A DNA stretch of 42,532 nucleotides from JBJXHG01 sp046160865 (GTDB lineage Bacteria > Planctomycetota > UBA1135 > GCA-002686595): NCBI GenBank assembly GCA_046160865.1, contig JBJXHG010000173.1, positions 1 through 42,532 on the forward strand, written 5' to 3'. A program made the translations under genes and the position numbers. Within the stretch, counting starts at the first letter, position 1; each line of letters opens with the position of its first letter. Shown in pieces: positions 17,547-25,600 of this stretch. The notes under the pieces were generated by a model. It searched no databases and was not told the origin of the DNA. It worked only from the letters and a program-made list of their open reading frames with translations.

Positions 17547-18044
17547 TCAGGTGCCCAGGCGCGCGCAGCAGTTCTTGAACTTCTTCTGGCTGCCGCACGG
17601 GCACGGATCGTTGCGTCCGGTCTTGGAGGCCTTGTGGACGAAGGGGGCCTGGCGCTCGTGATGGCCGTGGTGGTGGACCGCGGCGCCCGTGCGCACGACT
17701 TCCTCGAATTCCGACGCGGTGTCCGCGAGCGCGCGCCGGACCTCGAACGCCTGGCTCACGACCGCACGCTCGGTCAAGAAGTCGACGTACGCGGAGAGCA
17801 CCGGCACGACGTGCTCGGCGAGCGGGTCCTTGCGCCCGAAGTGCGACGGCAACAAGTGTCCGACGATGCCGTGCATGTCCTCACCATCGAGGAAGCGCGG
17901 CGCCTTGCCGATCTCGTCGTACGCGCAGGCGAGGAACGCGTCGACGATCTTGCGCACGTCGTTCGTGTCCGGCGCGGCGAGCGCCTTGGCTTGGCTGGAG
18001 TCGAGGAACGCGGCGGCTTCGAGCGTGATCTCGCGGGCGGGCAT
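17547..18044 (-). CDS. SEC-C zinc-motif protein
   Basis: A 165-residue protein ending in a SEC-C motif, GRNDPCPCGSQKKFKNCC, the zinc-binding module found at the C-terminus of SecA and of many stand-alone proteins. The N-terminal 110 residues are helical (REITLEAAAFLDSS, DVRKIVDAFLACAYDEIGK, VVPVLSAYVDFLTERAVVSQ). The segment before the motif is His-rich (VHHHGHHERQ), which may add metal binding. The motif indicates zinc binding and possibly contacts with ribosome or protein partners; no precise function follows. The start is taken as ATG 18044. ATG 18090 in the same frame would add 15 residues and neither has a clear ribosome site. The gene is divergent from trmL. Confidence 0.8.
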   Translation of the reverse strand: MPAREITLEAAAFLDSSQAKALAAPDTNDVRKIVDAFLACAYDEIGKAPRFLDGEDMHGIVGHLLPSHFGRKDPLAEHVVPVLSAYVDFLTERAVVSQAFEVRRALADTASEFEEVVRTGAAVHHHGHHERQAPFVHKASKTGRNDPCPCGSQKKFKNCCARLGT

Positions 18045-18117
18045 TGGACGAGCGAGTGTATCATCCAACACCGCGTCGCCCGCGCTCATGATTCGCGCGC
18101 GCGACGCGCCCACGTCT

Positions 18118-18684
18118 ATGGAGATCCTGCTCGTCCACCCCGAGATTCCGCACAACACGGGCTGCGCGGCACGGCTCTCCGCGGCGCTCGGCTTGCGTCT
18201 GCACTTGGTGGAGCCGCTCGGCTTCTCGCTCGAGGACCGCTACCTGAAGCGCGCGGGACTCGACTACTGGCCGATGGTGGACCTCGTCGTGCATCGTTCG
18301 TGGGCCGGCGCGACCACGGCGCTCGCGGCGGCGAGCGCGCGGCCGTTGAGCGAGCGCCTGCACCTCTTTTCCGCGCGCGGCGGCACGTCGCTCTTCGCGA
18401 CGACGTTCGCGGCGGACGACGTGCTCGTGTTCGGCAGCGAGACGCGCGGCCTGCCGCCCGAGCTGCTGGCCGAGCACGCCGACCGGCGCGTCTACGTCCC
18501 GATCCGCTCCGGCGTGCGCAGCTTGAACCTGGCCAACGTCGTGTGTCTCGCGGTGTACACCGCGCTCGATCGCGCCGGCGTCGCGCTGCCCGACAACGAC
18601 GGCACGTACGTGCCGCACCCTCACGCGCGCGACGACGTGCGTCCGCCCGCGCGCGTCGTGCGCGCGAGCTCCGTCGACGTCTGA
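18118..18684 (+). CDS. trmL: tRNA (cytidine(34)-2'-O)-methyltransferase TrmL
   Basis: A 188-residue SPOUT-class RNA methyltransferase. TrmL methylates the 2'-O of the wobble base of certain leucine tRNAs using S-adenosylmethionine. The three SPOUT motifs are clear: motif 1 IPHNTGCAARLSAALGLRLH near the N-terminus, motif 2 VLVFGSETRGLP near 105-115, and motif 3 VPIRSGVRSLNLANVVCLAVY near 128-150, which forms the trefoil knot and binds the cofactor. The protein is about 30 residues longer than E. coli TrmL because of a polar C-terminal tail. ATG 18118 begins directly at the first beta strand (MEILLVHPEI). It is the first gene of a plus-strand operon with the rlmD-like gene seven bases downstream. 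Confidence 0.93.
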   Translation: MEILLVHPEIPHNTGCAARLSAALGLRLHLVEPLGFSLEDRYLKRAGLDYWPMVDLVVHRSWAGATTALAAASARPLSERLHLFSARGGTSLFATTFAADDVLVFGSETRGLPPELLAEHADRRVYVPIRSGVRSLNLANVVCLAVYTALDRAGVALPDNDGTYVPHPHARDDVRPPARVVRASSVDV

Positions 18685-18691
18685 ACGTCGC

Positions 18692-20182
18692 ATGTCCACC
18701 GACTCCGTGTCCGACGCGGCTCGAGCCGCGCGCAAGCCGCGCTCGGAGAACGAGATCGTCGCGCGCAAGCCGCGCTCCGGGGACGAGATCGAGCTCTCGA
18801 TCGAGCGCTTGGACGCGCGCGGTTGCGGCATCGCGCATCGCGACGGCATCGAGTTCACCGTGCGCCATGCGCTCCCGGGCGACACGGTGCGCGTGCGCGT
18901 GCTGAAGCGCCAGCGCGGACGGGTGCGCGCGCACGCGCTCGACGTGATCTCGAAGAGTCCGTCACGCGTCCCTGCGCGCTGCGCGCACTTCGGAACTTGC
19001 GGCGGCTGCTCGTTCCAGGATCTCGGCTACGCCGCACAGCTCTCCGAGTTGCACGCGCTCGTCGTCGACGCCTTCGCGGCGCGCGAGCTGCGCGTGCCGA
19101 TCGAGGCCGTGCAGCCTGCGAGCGAGCTCTACGGCTACCGCAACAAGATGGAGTTCACGTTCTCGAATCGGCGCTGGATCGAGACCGGTGAGCCCGCTGG
19201 CGTCGACGCGAGCTTCGCGCTCGGCCTGCACGCTGCGGAACGGTTCCAAAAGGTGATCGACATCGATGCATGCGGGATCCAGCACCCCGTCGCGAACGAG
19301 ATCCTCGCCAGTGCGCGCGGCCTCGCGCGCGAAGCCGGGCTCGCGCCGTGGGACGTGCGCGCGCACACCGGCCTGTTGCGCTACTTGATGATCCGTGTCG
19401 CGCACACGACGAACGAGGTGCTCGTCAATCTCGTCACGTCGTCCGAATCGCCGGCCGAGATCGATCCATACTTGCGCCGCTTGTGCGAGCGCCACCCCGA
19501 CGTCACGACGTGCGTGCAGAACGTGAACGCGAAGCTCGCGTCGACGTCGATCGGCCAGAGCGAGCGCGTGCACCACGGCCCGGGCGTCATCCACGAAGCA
19601 CTGTGCGGGGTGCGCTTCGCGATCTCGGCCAACTCGTTCTTCCAGACGAACACGCGCCAAGCGGAGCGCCTGTTCGAGATGGTCCGCGAGGAGGCGGCGT
19701 TGACCGGGCGCGAGACGGTGCTCGACCTGTACTGCGGCACGGGCAGCCTCGGCCTCGTGCTCGCGAGCCGCGCAGCGCGCGTGATCGGCATGGAGCAAGT
19801 GCCCGAGGCGATCGCCGACGCGCGCCGCAACGCCGCGCAAAATGGCATCGCGCACGCCGAGTTCCACGCCGGCGACGTGCTCGCGCTCCTGCGCGCGGGC
19901 GACGTTCCGCGCGCGGACGTTCTGGTCGTCGATCCGCCGCGCGCCGGGTTGCATCCGCGCGTGTTGCCGCTGCTCGCCGCGACCGGCGCGCGCCGCATCG
20001 TCTACGTGTCGTGCAATCCAGAATCGGGCGCGCGCGACGCCGCGGAGCTCGCGCGGCAGGGCTACCGGCTCGCGCGCGTGCGGCCGATCGACTTGTTCCC
20101 GCACACGCCGCACGTGGAGTCCGTGCTGCGCCTCGACCGCGCCGATGCGGGCACGATCGATGTCGCGCGCGCGGCAACCTGA
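18692..20182 (+). CDS. rlmD: 23S rRNA uracil-C5 methyltransferase (RlmD/RumA-like)
   Basis: A 496-residue TrmA/RlmD-family enzyme that methylates C5 of a uracil in RNA. A TRAM domain spans about 29-85. The four cysteines of the 4Fe-4S cluster are visible: Cys97, Cys103 and Cys106 in CAHFGTCGGC, and Cys194 in IDACGIQ. The SAM-binding Rossmann motif is VLDLYCGTGSLGLVL (about 347). The catalytic region shows VLVVDPPRAGLHPRV and the nucleophile cysteine in IVYVSCNPES. The cluster and order match RlmD rather than TrmA, but the exact target base could be that of RlmC or RlmD. The first 30 residues contain a near-perfect 11-residue tandem repeat (ARKPRS twice). It sits in the trmL operon with a seven-base gap. 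Confidence 0.9.
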   Translation: MSTDSVSDAARAARKPRSENEIVARKPRSGDEIELSIERLDARGCGIAHRDGIEFTVRHALPGDTVRVRVLKRQRGRVRAHALDVISKSPSRVPARCAHFGTCGGCSFQDLGYAAQLSELHALVVDAFAARELRVPIEAVQPASELYGYRNKMEFTFSNRRWIETGEPAGVDASFALGLHAAERFQKVIDIDACGIQHPVANEILASARGLAREAGLAPWDVRAHTGLLRYLMIRVAHTTNEVLVNLVTSSESPAEIDPYLRRLCERHPDVTTCVQNVNAKLASTSIGQSERVHHGPGVIHEALCGVRFAISANSFFQTNTRQAERLFEMVREEAALTGRETVLDLYCGTGSLGLVLASRAARVIGMEQVPEAIADARRNAAQNGIAHAEFHAGDVLALLRAGDVPRADVLVVDPPRAGLHPRVLPLLAATGARRIVYVSCNPESGARDAAELARQGYRLARVRPIDLFPHTPHVESVLRLDRADAGTIDVARAAT

Positions 20183-20195
20183 CGCCGTCGCACCC

Positions 20196-20417
20196 ATGCC
20201 GACACCCGAGCGAGCGCGTCCCCACTTTCCCGGCGGTCGAGGGCTGTGTCCGACGTGCGCGCACGTGAAAGTGATCGAGAGCGCGAAGGGCTCTACGTTC
20301 TACTTGTGCGAGCGCGCGCGCAGCGACCCGCGCTACTCCAAGTACCCGCCACAGCCCGTCGTGGTCTGCGCCGGCTACGAGCGTTACGCTCAACCAACCG
20401 ATGGAGCTCTGGGTTGA
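20196..20417 (+). CDS. Small four-cysteine (zinc-ribbon-like) protein
   Basis: A 73-residue protein with CPTC at residues 18-21, then LC near 38 and VC near 57, so four cysteines in a C-x2-C...C...C layout that could hold a zinc ion. The sequence between them (VIESAKGSTFYLCERARSDP, then SKYPPQPVVVCAGYE) is of a type that recurs as a short conserved hypothetical protein in bacteria. Its start is 13 bases after the rlmD-like stop and its end overlaps the YqgE start by 17 bases, so it is almost certainly translated as part of the operon. No function is known to me. Confidence 0.75.
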   Translation: MPTPERARPHFPGGRGLCPTCAHVKVIESAKGSTFYLCERARSDPRYSKYPPQPVVVCAGYERYAQPTDGALG

Positions 20418-20967
20418 TCCGGGCAGCGTGCTCGCCGCCTCGCCGGACCTGAAGGATCCGAACTTCATGCACACTGTCGTGCTGATGTGTCAGCACACGG
20501 CCGAAGGCGCGCTCGGTCTCGTGATCAACCGTCCGTCCGGGTTGACGGTCGATCAGCTCTTGCCCGAGCATCCGCTCCTCGCGCGCCAGAAGCGCGCGGT
20601 GTTCACGGGCGGTCCGGTCGGCTTGAACGCGTTGCAGTTCCTGCACGTGCTCCCGCAGCGCATCCCCGGCGGCATCGAGCTCGGCCGCGATCTCTGGCTC
20701 GGCGGCGAGCTCGAAGCGCTCGCGGCGTACTTGGCGGAGTTCGCGGCGGAAGCGGATCGTCACGTGCGCTTGGTCGTCGGCTACTCGGGTTGGTCGAGCG
20801 GGCAGCTCGAGAGTGAGCTCGAGGAGGGATCGTGGGTGCCCGCGCCGATCGAGCCCGCGTGGGTGTTCGAAGCCGATCCGTCGACGATGTGGCGCCGCGT
20901 GCTGCGCTCGCTCGGCAACCACGCCGCGGGTCTCGAGGACTTGCCGCCCGACGTGAGCTGGAATTGA
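20401..20967 (+). CDS. YqgE/AlgH family protein
   Basis: A 188-residue UPF0301 (YqgE/AlgH) protein. The family signature is near the N-terminus: ASPDLKDPNFMHTVVLMCQH followed by GALGLVINRP. Further conserved points are VFTGGPVG (about 69), VVGYSGWSSGQLESELEEGSW (about 122-142) and the C-terminal WRRVLRSLG. The fold is known from structures but the biochemical role remains unclear; the AlgH name comes from an effect on alginate production in Pseudomonas. The ATG lies inside the preceding small gene, a coupled arrangement. The operon ends here with a clear hairpin and T-run. Confidence 0.93.
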   Translation: MELWVDPGSVLAASPDLKDPNFMHTVVLMCQHTAEGALGLVINRPSGLTVDQLLPEHPLLARQKRAVFTGGPVGLNALQFLHVLPQRIPGGIELGRDLWLGGELEALAAYLAEFAAEADRHVRLVVGYSGWSSGQLESELEEGSWVPAPIEPAWVFEADPSTMWRRVLRSLGNHAAGLEDLPPDVSWN

Positions 20968-20999
20968 CTGCCGTCACGCACCGGCAGCGAATTGTTTTT
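20968..20999 (+). terminator. Intrinsic terminator after the trmL-yqgE operon
   Basis: CTGCCG (20968-20973) pairs with CGGCAG (20982-20987) around an eight-base loop, directly after the YqgE stop codon, and is followed by ATTGTTTTT. A competing longer pairing of CCGTCACG (20971) with CGTGACGG (21011-21018) is also possible. This is the most classic terminator in the window. Confidence 0.7.
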
Positions 21000-21090
21000 G
21001 CGAGAGTCCGTGACGGATTCGCGTCGTCGTCGCGATTAGCGAGGTGACGCACGCTCCGCGCGTCGCACGTCGACACCGACAGCACGCCTC

Positions 21091-21483
21091 ATGGTCCAGG
21101 CGATTTCCGTAGAGCTCTTGGAGCTCCTCGTACACGAGCACGTCATCGCGCCGGCGACGGCCGCAGAGGTGAAGCAGCGGCTGCGATCCGACTCGATTCC
21201 GATCGGCAAGATCCTCCGGCAGAAGGGATACATGTCGATCAAGCAGCTGATGGAGCTCGTGCAGCTGCAATCCGAGCGGCCGGGCCTGAGGCTCGGCGAG
21301 CTCGCGTGCGAGCGCGGTCTGTGCACGCCGCAGCACATCGAAGAAGCACTCCAGATCCAGTGGCAGTCGCGCAGCCACGTGCTCGAGCTCCTCGCCCAGG
21401 ACGTCCACTGCGACTCGCGCAAGCTCGCGACGTTCCTCGCGCGCTACGTGAAGGAGCTCGAGAGCCGGCTGTTCCGGGCGTAG
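21091..21483 (+). CDS. Small helical protein of unknown function
   Basis: A 130-residue, mostly helical protein. It contains two similar helical units: ATAAEVKQRLRSDSIPIGKI (about 22-41), and RLGELACERGLCTPQHIEEA (about 66-86). Phrases such as GKILRQKGYMSIKQLMELV recall the repeated helix pairs of MshE/GspE N-terminal (MshEN-like) domains, where they bind cyclic di-GMP or partners. The similarity is short and I would not assign that function. The gene stands alone, 123 bases after the yqgE stop codon, and is convergent with the next gene. Confidence 0.6.
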   Translation: MVQAISVELLELLVHEHVIAPATAAEVKQRLRSDSIPIGKILRQKGYMSIKQLMELVQLQSERPGLRLGELACERGLCTPQHIEEALQIQWQSRSHVLELLAQDVHCDSRKLATFLARYVKELESRLFRA

Positions 21484-21519
21484 AGGCGACGACTGGCTCT
21501 CGGGCACGAGCACCGCGCG

Positions 21520-23331
21520 TCACGGGCCGATATCGATCTCGACGTGTCCGCCGGCGTCCACGAGTGCGCGCGCGGCCGGCTGGAACTCGTCGACGAAAGA
21601 GCGGTAGCCGCCCTGCCCCGCGCTCGCCGGTCGCTTCACGATCACGAGCGCGTGCTCGCCGTCGTCGTACGCCGGAATCGCGAACGATCCGTCGGCGCGG
21701 GTGAGCACGATTCCGGACGGATGCTTCGGGACGTCGCGCTGCGACTGCCACACGCCGACGACCGCGGATTCCACGGGAATGCCGGCGCGCAGGACGCGGC
21801 CTTCGACGAGCGCGACGTCGCCGCGCGGCCGGCAGACGACGTCCCCGACATCGATCGCGTCGCCGCTGCGGACCGTGCGGAAGAGCCAGTCGGCCGTCCG
21901 CCCGGACGGCGACGTGACACGGACGTCGTAGTGGTTCGCGCCGAGATCCGCGGCGACGAATCTGCCGTGGTCGTCGGTCTCGAAGTGCCGCACCGTCGAC
22001 GAGTCGTCCAAGGCGAACGTGCTCACGCTCACGACGCCGCGCGCGATCGGGCGGTCGTCCTCGTCGAGCACTCGGCCGCGGATCGAGCCGACGCCGGGAG
22101 GCGTGCACTTCGCGACGAGCGTGTCGCCGCTCCAGCGCACCGCGTCCGCACCGACGCGGATCGACGCGCCGTCCTCGAGCTGCACGGCGCCGAGTTCGGG
22201 TGACCGCTCCAGATCCCTCCACGTCACGCGCCAATGCCGATCGCCGATCTTCCGCACGCGCTCGGAGTCGCTCTGGAACAGCGTCCACGACATCGCTTCG
22301 CAAGTTCCGCACGTGTGCCCCGCTCCTCCGCGGGACGCGCGCGCGCGAACCCGCGCGAGGACCGGATTCGGAACGTCCGCCGTTGGGACGACCTCGATGT
22401 CGAGGATGCGCGCCGCCTCGAGCACGACGATCGGCGCACGGAGCAGCCCTCCGATGTCGACCACGGCGTCGCGATGACCGAACGACCGCACGCTCACGTC
22501 GAAGCGTTCGACGTCGGCGCGAGCGAGCCCATGGATGACGGCCTCGCCGCTCGCCGACGTGCGCACGGCACCGCGCCAGCTGGCGCGCGGTCTTGCGAGC
22601 ACGCTAACCGTCGAGTGGTCGTCGACGAGCTCGATCTCGGCGCCTTCGAGCGGTTTCGCGTCCGCACCGCGCACGAGCACGCGGATGGGGACCTCGTCGA
22701 GCAACGTGAAGTCGAGCGCTGGTGCGCGCCGCGCGGCGAGTTCGAGCGCGTCGTACTCCTCGTCGGCATGGCCGTCGGCGGATGCGCCGATCGTCACCGT
22801 GCCCGGCGCGAGCGACTCGAACGCGTACGTTCCGTCGGCATCGGTGACCGCGAGCGGCTCGACGCGCGCGAAGTCCGGATTCGGTCCGATGTGCGGGCCG
22901 GCATGGGCGTGAATGCGCGCACCGGCGATCGGCGCGCCGCCCTCGTTCGTCACGCGGCCGCGGACGACGACGGGTGCGCGGGCGTAGATGTTGCCGATCT
23001 CGTACGTGCTCCACAGCACCGGGAGCTCGTCGACGATCGAAGTCGCGCAGCCCGGTGCGTCCGCTTCGATGCGCCACGTCTGCGCGAGTTCGTGCGGCAT
23101 CGACGAGGCGCGCGCGCGAACGCAGAAACGTCCATCCGCGTCGCTCGTCGTCTGCTCCTCGAGCTTCGATCCCGTCGGATCGCGGCGCAGGAATCGGACG
23201 GTCGCGCCCGCGATCGGCTGCTCGTCCGCGTCGCGCACGGTGCCCGCGACGCCGAACACGCGTGGATCCGCAAGCGCGGTTGGAACCGGAAGCGGACCGA
23301 CCTGAGCGAGGCAGAGGATCGTGGCGAGCAT
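21520..23331 (-). CDS. Secreted carboxypeptidase-regulatory-domain protein
   Basis: A 603-residue protein beginning with a short hydrophobic signal (MLATILCLAQVGPLP) and then about five beta-sandwich units of the CarboxypepD_reg type. Diagnostic repeats are VAGTVRDADEQPIAGATVRF, VVRGRVTNEGGAPIAGARIH, IRGRVLDEDDRPIARGVVS and VEGRVLRAGIPVESAVVGV, each followed by a TDADG-type turn (TTSDADGRFCV, TDADGTYAFESLAPG, TRADGSFAIPAY). A CGTC pair lies near residue 357. No catalytic domain is visible. It resembles the external part of the sigma fusion at 11688-14312 in domain type, so the two may bind similar surface ligands. Its start is 108 bases from the divergent hydrolase gene. Confidence 0.8.
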   Translation of the reverse strand: MLATILCLAQVGPLPVPTALADPRVFGVAGTVRDADEQPIAGATVRFLRRDPTGSKLEEQTTSDADGRFCVRARASSMPHELAQTWRIEADAPGCATSIVDELPVLWSTYEIGNIYARAPVVVRGRVTNEGGAPIAGARIHAHAGPHIGPNPDFARVEPLAVTDADGTYAFESLAPGTVTIGASADGHADEEYDALELAARRAPALDFTLLDEVPIRVLVRGADAKPLEGAEIELVDDHSTVSVLARPRASWRGAVRTSASGEAVIHGLARADVERFDVSVRSFGHRDAVVDIGGLLRAPIVVLEAARILDIEVVPTADVPNPVLARVRARASRGGAGHTCGTCEAMSWTLFQSDSERVRKIGDRHWRVTWRDLERSPELGAVQLEDGASIRVGADAVRWSGDTLVAKCTPPGVGSIRGRVLDEDDRPIARGVVSVSTFALDDSSTVRHFETDDHGRFVAADLGANHYDVRVTSPSGRTADWLFRTVRSGDAIDVGDVVCRPRGDVALVEGRVLRAGIPVESAVVGVWQSQRDVPKHPSGIVLTRADGSFAIPAYDDGEHALVIVKRPASAGQGGYRSFVDEFQPAARALVDAGGHVEIDIGP

Positions 23332-23439
23332 TGGGAGGGCGCTGCGACGCGCGGGCGCGAAAAAAACTCCGCGCAGTTGGCGGACCGCGGCCGTGTTTCC
23401 GGCGGACGTAGACAGCTCCCTCTACTCCGAGATCTACCG

Positions 23440-25101
23440 ATGCACCCCATCATCCGACGATTCACCGCGGCTTCGAGCGCGCTCGCCGCGCTCGCAACTC
23501 TCACCCTCGCGCAGCTCCCGATCGCGGCGCCGCTCCACGAGCCGGATTGCCGTGAGCGGCGACCGCCGCCCGACCCCACCGTGCAGCTCGAGTACGGCTG
23601 CTACTTCTTCGGCAACTACGTGTGGAACGACGCCTCGAGCGCCGGCAACGTCGAGGGTCGCATCTACTGGCCCTCGTCGTGCGAGACGTCCACGCCACCG
23701 GGCGTGCACCCGCTCGTGCTCCTCATGCACGGGGACGGTCACGACCAATTGGACTACGGCTACTTGATGTCGCACCTGGCGCGCAACGGCTTCATCGCGG
23801 CCACGATCTCGAACGGCGGAACGAACCTCGAGCGTACGGGGCAAGCGTTGACGTTCCTGAGCTTCATCCGCAATCACTGGACGCACCGGCTGCACGTCGC
23901 GAACAACATCGGCCTGATCGGCCACAGCCGCGGCGGCGAAGCGGTGTTGACGCTCGCGCGCCGCATCGGTGAGCTCGGCCTCTCGCACAACGTGAACGCC
24001 ATCATCTCGCTCGCGCCGACGGACAACGACGAGGGCGGCGGCGGTGTGCACGAGAGTCTCGATGGCGGCGAGAGCGAGTCGTTCCTCGTCATCTACGGCA
24101 CCGACGACGAGGACGTGTACGGCCGCTGCGTGTCGGGCACGCTCCCGGGTTGCGGCGATCCGGCCGGCGCGCCGATGCGCACGGGCTTCGCGCTCTACGA
24201 TCGCGCCGGCAGCGAAGGCGGCACCGAGCCGTTCCCGGTGTACGACGACGTCGTCACGAAGAGCATGCTGTTCGTGGAGCGCGCGAATCACAATCGCTGG
24301 CGCAGCACGTGCACCGACGGCGCGATCTTCGATTCGCTGCTGTCGTGCGACACGCACTGGAACATCGCGAAGGGCTACATGAACGCGTTCCTGCGTTGGC
24401 GGCTCCGCGGTCAGAAGGTCTTCAAGAACTTCTTCACCGGCCGCTGGATGCCGCCCGCGGTCGAGGCCGACGGCGCGCGCATCCATACGCAGTACTCGGA
24501 AGGCTACGGCCGGCGCGTGCTCGACAACTTCGAGCAGAACACGTGGCAGACGAATTCGCTGGGTGGCAGCGTGACGTCCGGCGGCGCGATCCAAGTCGTG
24601 CTCGAGGGCTCGACGTGGGGGTACGAGCCGACGAGCACGCACGACACCGAGAGCCTCGTCGTCACGTGGGCGCCGCCGGGTCTTGCGCCGTGGCTGCGCT
24701 GGTCGATTCCGAACGGCACGACCGCGCAAGGCGCGCGCTTCCGCGACGTGAGCGACTTCGGCTTCTTCAGCTTCCGCGCGGGCCAGGTCTTCGACTCGTC
24801 GTTCAACGCAGCGGAGACGCCGAAGGACCTGTACGTGGAGTTCCGGGACTCGGGCAACAACACGTCGACGTGGGTGCGCGCGAGCGACTACGCCGAGCTC
24901 CCGTACCCGCGCGAAGCCCAGGTGCTCTACGCCGGCATCCTGATCAACGTCGCGAAGTCGGCGATGAACACGGTGCGCATCCCGATCTGTGACGTGGAGG
25001 GCGTGGATCTCGAGAACATCTCCGAGGTGCGGCTCTACTTCTCCGTGCCCGGCAGCAACTCCGGCGAGCTCCTGATCGACAACCTCGAGTTCGCGAACTA
25101 G
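23440..25101 (+). CDS. Secreted alpha/beta-hydrolase
   Basis: A 553-residue exported protein. An N-terminal signal peptide (AASSALAALATLTLAQ) is followed by an alpha/beta-hydrolase domain. HPLVLLMHGDGHDQLDYGY gives the oxyanion region, IGLIGHSRGGEAVLTLARRI carries the nucleophile serine in G-H-S-R-G, ESFLVIYGTDDEDVYG is a candidate for the acid strand, and VERANHNRW supplies the likely catalytic His. The set resembles chlorophyllase/PET-hydrolase-like secreted esterases. The last 190 residues form a beta-rich domain with DNFEQNTW, LWVTWAPPG-like and YVEFRDSGNNTSTWVRA phrases, perhaps carbohydrate binding. ATG 23440 is chosen because it starts the signal peptide. The palindromic repeat type 2 begins at the base after the stop codon. 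The substrate is unknown. Confidence 0.85.
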   Translation: MHPIIRRFTAASSALAALATLTLAQLPIAAPLHEPDCRERRPPPDPTVQLEYGCYFFGNYVWNDASSAGNVEGRIYWPSSCETSTPPGVHPLVLLMHGDGHDQLDYGYLMSHLARNGFIAATISNGGTNLERTGQALTFLSFIRNHWTHRLHVANNIGLIGHSRGGEAVLTLARRIGELGLSHNVNAIISLAPTDNDEGGGGVHESLDGGESESFLVIYGTDDEDVYGRCVSGTLPGCGDPAGAPMRTGFALYDRAGSEGGTEPFPVYDDVVTKSMLFVERANHNRWRSTCTDGAIFDSLLSCDTHWNIAKGYMNAFLRWRLRGQKVFKNFFTGRWMPPAVEADGARIHTQYSEGYGRRVLDNFEQNTWQTNSLGGSVTSGGAIQVVLEGSTWGYEPTSTHDTESLVVTWAPPGLAPWLRWSIPNGTTAQGARFRDVSDFGFFSFRAGQVFDSSFNAAETPKDLYVEFRDSGNNTSTWVRASDYAELPYPREAQVLYAGILINVAKSAMNTVRIPICDVEGVDLENISEVRLYFSVPGSNSGELLIDNLEFAN

Positions 25102-25261
25102 CAGTCCGTGGTGAAAGTCATTCGGCGCAAAAGGCCGCCCGTTCGCGCCGGCCCGGCGTCGCGCGATCCTCGGCGAATCACGAGGATTCGCCTGCGGTCG
25201 CGCTCCTTGCGCCAACACGAACGGACGACTTTCGCGCGCGAAGCACTTTCACCACGGGCTG
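25102..25261. repeat. Palindromic repeat type 2, copy A
   Basis: A 160-bp element with near-inverted ends: CAGTCCGTGGTGAAAGT at the left and ACTTTCACCACGGGCTG at the right. The centre is GGCGAATC-ACGA-GGATTCGCC. It matches copies at 34709-34866 and, inverted, 37202-37360 along most of its length. It abuts the TAG of the hydrolase gene, so it could serve as the transcript end. It encodes nothing. Confidence 0.8.
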
Positions 25262-25299
25262 CCGGCCGCGAGTGAAACGGCAGTCGGGCCTCGCAGTCC

Positions 25300-25465
25300 G
25301 CATCTGTCACCACGTCCGTCGCGAGGTCGTGCCCACTCGTTCGGAGCAAGGCGTTGCATCGGAATCGACCGAACTGACCTAGGTGGTCAGCGAGGATCGA
25401 TTCCGATCCATCAACGCCGCTCCGAGCGAGTGGGTGCGACCGCAGCAGGATGTGGTGAGAGATGC
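25300..25465. repeat. Palindromic repeat type 1, copy 2
   Basis: An imperfect palindrome of about 166 bp centred near 25383 (ACTGACCTAGGTGGTCAG). In the opposite orientation it matches 123-289 over almost its whole length. Its outer ends are GCATCTGTCACCACGTCC and GGATGTGGTGAGAGATGC. The CTAG tetramers that flank copy 1 are not present here. Together with the type 2 copy it fills most of the 500-bp gap before the AsmA-like gene. Confidence 0.75.
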
Positions 25466-25600
25466 GGGCAGGTAAAGATCGACCGCGAGGCCCGACGCAT
25501 TCGTCTCGCGCGCTCGATTCGCACGCGCTGCAGCGACTGCGCGCCTTGAAGTCGGCACGGGATTGGCGACGATTGCGCACGCCGCCGATCGGAGACCACC

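Noticed and set aside
22234..23439. Upstream extension of the secreted hydrolase frame by about 400 codons
   Set aside because: The extension is Arg-rich and antisense to the carboxypeptidase-regulatory gene; the signal peptide begins at ATG 23440.
25102..25600. Degraded insertion sequence with transposase
   Set aside because: No frame in or near the repeats resembles a transposase, and all copies have about the same short length.
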